Shown piece after piece: positions 15,317 to 18,034 of a stretch of 18,034 nt of DNA. The DNA is taken from contig JAVXAG010000026.1 in assembly GCA_036660615.1 (NCBI GenBank), positions 1 through 18,034 of the forward strand, written 5' to 3'. Each line of letters starts with the position of its first letter. The stretch's first letter is position 1. The position numbers and the translations under genes are program-made. This stretch comes from JAVXAG01 sp036660615. GTDB lineage: Bacteria; Bacillota; Clostridia; Peptostreptococcales; Anaerovoracaceae. The notes beneath the pieces were generated by a model, which was not told the origin of the DNA, did no database searches, and saw only the letters and a list, made by a program, of their open reading frames with translations.

Positions 15317-16027
15317 TCAATAGAAAACGTCTTCTATGGTATAGTATCCGGGTTTTTTCCCTTCAACCCATAGTGCTGCTTCTATAGCACCTTTTGCAAA
15401 GATATTCTTTGAAAACGCTGTGTGTTTAACTTCAATTACTTCATCTTTCATCGCAAATATTACTGTATGTTCACCGAAGATTGTTCCTCCTCTTATGCTG
15501 TGAATCCCTATTTCTTCTTTTCTCTTTTCTTCTCCGCTTCTTCCATATATCCTAGGTTTTAGGTGGTCTGGGTCAATGGTATCTGCCAAGGTCTTTGCAG
15601 TTCCACTGGGAGAATCAATTTTTAAATTATGGTGTTTTTCTATTATTTCAATATCTGAAACTGGTTCCAAAATATCTGAAGACAACTTTACTATTTTTTT
15701 CAATGCACTGATTCCAAAAGAATAATTTGAGCTTTTTACAACAGGCACCTGCTTGCTGATTTCTCGAATGGTATTTTCATCTTCTTCTGAAAACCCTGTT
15801 GTTGCAAATATTACTGCAACTTTACCTTTGTGAGCAGCTGCATAATCGCAGATCATCTTTAGTGCATTAGGGTGGCTAAAATCAATGATTACATCTGGAT
15901 CGCTGCCCCATAATGTTTCTCCTAACGCCGGCTCAATTGACCATACTTTCCCAATCTTTGAGTTTTGTACAGCCGTTTCACGAACCAACCTACCCATAGT
16001 ACCTGTTCCTACAATTGCCAAATTCAT
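15317..16027 (-). CDS. dapB: 4-hydroxy-tetrahydrodipicolinate reductase
   Basis: This enzyme catalyses the NAD(P)H-dependent step after DapA in diaminopimelate and lysine synthesis, supplying cell-wall peptidoglycan. The Rossmann motif GTGTMG is at residues 7-12. DVIIDFSHP, FATTGF and SSNYSFG follow. The active-site block is EIIEKHHNLKIDSPSGTAKT, and GGTIFGEHTVIFA lies towards the C-terminus. At 236 residues it is on the short side of the family (often about 245-270) but no motif is missing. AAGAAGGGAAGA supports the ATG. It stands alone, without dapA or lysC, 45 bp after the NhaC-family gene. A lone TATAAT in that gap (16053-16058) lacks a good -35. Confidence 0.96.
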   Translation of the reverse strand: MNLAIVGTGTMGRLVRETAVQNSKIGKVWSIEPALGETLWGSDPDVIIDFSHPNALKMICDYAAAHKGKVAVIFATTGFSEEDENTIREISKQVPVVKSSNYSFGISALKKIVKLSSDILEPVSDIEIIEKHHNLKIDSPSGTAKTLADTIDPDHLKPRIYGRSGEEKRKEEIGIHSIRGGTIFGEHTVIFAMKDEVIEVKHTAFSKNIFAKGAIEAALWVEGKKPGYYTIEDVFY

Positions 16028-16072
16028 AACAAGTCTTCCCTTCTTAAATGATATTATATTTTATTCATAAAA

Positions 16073-17392
16073 TCATTTTGTGTGAGTCGGGAAAAAATGC
16101 TTCTTAGTCAAACCATAACAAAGTGGAATCATAAAAATCAAAATACTAAATGGAATTGCTCCCAAACCAACTTGCAAAATTTCTAGTGGCACTGAACAGG
16201 ATATTGCCCAAGGTATAATAGCTGCTATTATAATAACTGAGTTTTCAATGTCCATAGCCAGTTCTTCTCTTGTTCCGCCTTCTTCCAAATATGGTTTTGT
16301 CAAAACGTCGCTGCACATCATCGATGCAATTGTTTGATTGCAAAATATCCCTAATGTGGCAAATGATAGAACTAGCATTGTCCCATATCTTCCAATATGG
16401 TTAATCAATATTTTCATTTTATCTTGTAATTCTTTTAGCATATCTGTGCCGGAGAATATCCCCGAATAAAAGCTTGACATAAGCACAATGCATACGACTT
16501 CTATCATGGACATCATTCCACCACCGTTTATTATTGTTCCAAGGGTAGCATCTGTTGCCTCATATCCAAATATGCAAGTCTTTAATAAGGTGGCTAGTGC
16601 CATATTTTCTGCCACAACGCTTACAACCATTCCACTGACAATGCTTGCCACAATGGCTGTAATTATTTTGACTTTGAATAGTGGAAGTACCAACATACAA
16701 ATTGCCGGTATAATGCACCACCATGAAATCACAAATTCCGATTGCAATGAGTCCAAAACGCTTTTTTCTATGTGTGTAATTGGATTGTTTATTGATAATA
16801 TTATGTATAGAACTAACGTAAGGGAAAGTGGCAAAATCGCTGTCTTGACCATCATTTTTACATTGTCGTAAAGTTTTGTATGGGTTATTGTCGCTACTAA
16901 TATTGCACTTGATGAAACTGGCGACGTTCTATCTCCAAAGTATATGCCGGACATTATTGCCCCTGCTGTAATCAGTTCATTTACCCCACCACTTCTTGCT
17001 AGTGCCATAAATATAACACCAACTGTACCTGCCACTCCAAAGGATGTACCAAGGGCATATGATAAAATACAACAAAGAACAAATGTTACCACCAAAAACA
17101 TATTTGGTGTTATTACTTTTATTCCGTAATAGACAAAAAATGTAATTGTCCCCGCCGATCTCCAAACTCCAGTTATAAAACCAATTAGGAACATTACTTC
17201 GACTACCACAAAAGCATCTTTTGCCCCATGTAATCCCATAGTCCCAATCTCTTTTGCCGAAAACCCTTTTCGCATTCCGATTATTGAAAAGGCTATTAAT
17301 CCGACAAAAAGAGCAATGACCATTGTTTGACCTAAGGCAATACATACAATCATCGCTGCTATAAATATTGCGAATCCAATAACCAGTTCCAT
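16073..17392 (-). CDS. NhaC-family Na+/H+ antiporter-like transporter
   Basis: A 439-residue cytoplasmic-membrane protein with about 11-12 hydrophobic segments. The family signature SGIYFGDRTSPVSSSAIL, at about residues 149-166, matches the NhaC group, and SYALGTSFGVAGTVG precedes it. NhaC proteins exchange Na+ for H+, or in Bacillus relatives malate/lactate. Some family members have been proposed as lysine transporters because they are controlled by lysine riboswitches. Its neighbour dapB makes either reading possible, although no riboswitch is visible here. The start ATG overlaps the upstream gene's stop by one base (TAATG), with GGGAGAT as ribosome binding site, so the two are probably co-translated. 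Confidence 0.88.
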   Translation of the reverse strand: MELVIGFAIFIAAMIVCIALGQTMVIALFVGLIAFSIIGMRKGFSAKEIGTMGLHGAKDAFVVVEVMFLIGFITGVWRSAGTITFFVYYGIKVITPNMFLVVTFVLCCILSYALGTSFGVAGTVGVIFMALARSGGVNELITAGAIMSGIYFGDRTSPVSSSAILVATITHTKLYDNVKMMVKTAILPLSLTLVLYIILSINNPITHIEKSVLDSLQSEFVISWWCIIPAICMLVLPLFKVKIITAIVASIVSGMVVSVVAENMALATLLKTCIFGYEATDATLGTIINGGGMMSMIEVVCIVLMSSFYSGIFSGTDMLKELQDKMKILINHIGRYGTMLVLSFATLGIFCNQTIASMMCSDVLTKPYLEEGGTREELAMDIENSVIIIAAIIPWAISCSVPLEILQVGLGAIPFSILIFMIPLCYGLTKKHFFPTHTK

Positions 17393-17883
17393 TACTTTTT
17401 ATCTCCCTTGTGTTTCTTCATCAACTCCTCGATCAACTCGCTATTTAGAAGTTTTTGTGTTGCACCTAAATCTTCTTCGCTTGTCATATCTGTCAGCTGC
17501 ATCACCCACAAGTATTTTTTATATTTGCTTCTTTCTAGTTTGTATGCAATTGCTTTATGGACTATTGCCGATCGCTCTCTTGCATTTACCAAATAGACTC
17601 TGGCTATAAGGCCTTTTTTTATTCTCTTAATTTCTATGAAGTTATCAATATTGCCTTCTTCTGAAATCGCCATTTTTATTTCTGAGGCTATTGATTCGCC
17701 AATAAGCCTGGTTTGTTCGTTTCGTATTATCCACCAAAATCCTACTGTGGCAACTACTCCCAGAACAACTCCTGCAACATCTCCAAAGCTGTTTGATGCT
17801 ACAAAAAACATAATGTATCCAAAGACAAATGAAAACATTTTTATTATGTTAATATATTTTATTAATTTTTCTCTTTTATCCAT
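17392..17883 (-). CDS. Two-helix membrane protein of unknown function
   Basis: A 163-residue protein I cannot assign to a family. Two hydrophobic helices at about residues 12-30 and 36-53 are separated by a very short turn, so both ends should be on the same side, probably the cytoplasm. The remaining 110 residues are soluble and mixed alpha/beta in character, with a basic patch (IKRIKKGLIARVYLVN, RERSAIVHKAIAYKLERSKY) and a lysine-rich end. There is no signal peptide or metal motif. It is the first gene after a perfect-consensus promoter and is coupled by a 1-nt overlap to the NhaC-family gene. It might be an accessory subunit or regulator of that transporter, but this is inference from position only. 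AGAGGTAT supports the start. Confidence 0.75.
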   Translation of the reverse strand: MDKREKLIKYINIIKMFSFVFGYIMFFVASNSFGDVAGVVLGVVATVGFWWIIRNEQTRLIGESIASEIKMAISEEGNIDNFIEIKRIKKGLIARVYLVNARERSAIVHKAIAYKLERSKYKKYLWVMQLTDMTSEEDLGATQKLLNSELIEELMKKHKGDKK

Positions 17884-17920
17884 ACTATACCTCTTTTTAT
17901 ATTGTTTACTGCTACCACTT

Positions 17921-17949
17921 ATTATATGCCCAAAACTCCCTTATGTCAA
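17921..17949 (-). promoter_or_regulatory. Perfect-consensus sigma-A promoter of the nhaC-dapB unit
   Basis: On the minus strand TTGACA (17949-17944) is followed by exactly 17 bp and TATAAT (17926-17921), twelve of twelve consensus matches. The -10 box lies 37 bases upstream of the start of the two-helix protein gene. Confidence 0.92.
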
Positions 17950-17990
17950 AACTAGATAAGCAAACTTTTTATTTTTTATATTACAATTTT

Positions 17991-18034
17991 CTGCTTGCCG
18001 GCTAGCTGCTTTGCCCTGCTGGGCGCTAGGAGTT
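17991..18034. repeat. GC-rich structured patch at the window edge
   Basis: These 44 bases are 28 of 44 G+C (64%), about twice the surrounding level. CTAGC at 18002-18006 pairs with GCTAG at 18025-18029, and inside it GCCC (18013-18016) pairs with GGGC (18021-18024) around TGCT, leaving a 6-base bulge. No T-run follows on the minus strand. It may be the end of an intergenic repeat or of an upstream gene. On the minus strand a frame is open from the edge to a stop at 17941-17943. Confidence 0.45.

Noticed and set aside
16046..16078. AT-rich inverted repeat AAATGAT/ATCATTT spanning the nhaC stop and the dapB leader
   Set aside because: The stem is only seven bases, almost entirely A-T, with a long loop and no T-run; likely chance in this composition.
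16977..17345. A second minus-strand reading frame of 122 codons inside the NhaC-family gene
   Set aside because: It lies wholly in another frame of a well-supported membrane protein gene and is rich in Cys, Trp and Asn, as expected for an out-of-frame translation of hydrophobic codons.
17985..17999. Possible CodY box (AATTTTCTG...)
   Set aside because: Only the first half matches the palindromic consensus; the second half does not fit.
15317..18034. Lysine riboswitch in front of the nhaC-dapB unit
   Set aside because: The known element needs about 170 bases of structured leader. The promoter leaves only about 30 bases of leader before the first gene, and the nhaC-dapB gap is 45 bases.
1..18034. 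CRISPR arrays, tRNA or rRNA genes, insertion sequences, prophage or toxin-antitoxin modules
   Set aside because: I saw no regularly spaced repeats, no cloverleaf-like sequences, no transposase or integrase motifs and no small paired genes. Gaps are too short to hide them.

Overview
The window is AT-rich (about one third GC by eye). Every convincing gene lies on the minus strand, with short gaps, 1-nt overlaps and purine-rich ribosome binding sites. The tig-clpP-clpX-lon-engB order, a GlpP antiterminator, a beta-CASP ribonuclease, a PduL-type phosphotransacylase and an NhaC-family antiporter together point to an anaerobic low-GC Bacillota, most likely class Clostridia. I cannot name the genus. 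There are no RNA genes, transposons, CRISPR arrays or phage genes. The content is mostly core housekeeping, and I did not find a convincing new multi-gene system.

In the direction of transcription (high to low coordinates) four units can be drawn. Unit A (17949 to about 14571) starts at a perfect-consensus promoter (TTGACA, 17 bp, TATAAT). It encodes a two-helix membrane protein of unknown function, an NhaC-family antiporter, dapB (lysine/diaminopimelate synthesis) and a CYTH phosphohydrolase, and ends at a strong hairpin terminator. Unit B (14565 to about 6636) is the protein quality-control cluster: trigger factor, ClpP, ClpX, an internal terminator-like hairpin, Lon, the ribosome-assembly GTPase EngB, a YkvA-like membrane protein, hypoxanthine phosphoribosyltransferase and PduL. 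Its promoter is followed by a leader that can form an imperfect hairpin.

Unit C (6613 to about 5074) holds a DUF1461-type membrane protein and a PHP-domain phosphoesterase. Unit D (5025 to 1) has a clear promoter in front of glpP, followed by a beta-CASP RNA-processing metallo-hydrolase, uridine kinase, homoserine dehydrogenase without an ACT domain, and an EamA-type exporter, closed by a GNRA-loop terminator at the left edge.

The non-coding features most worth attention are the terminator between clpX and lon, the tig leader hairpin, a hairpin between glpP and the RNase gene, heptad tandem repeats beside a short palindrome upstream of the CYTH gene, and a GC-rich structured patch cut by the right edge. 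No stretch longer than 300 bases lacks a gene; the longest gaps are about 150 to 160 bases (4963-5119, 14449-14607 and 17884-18034).
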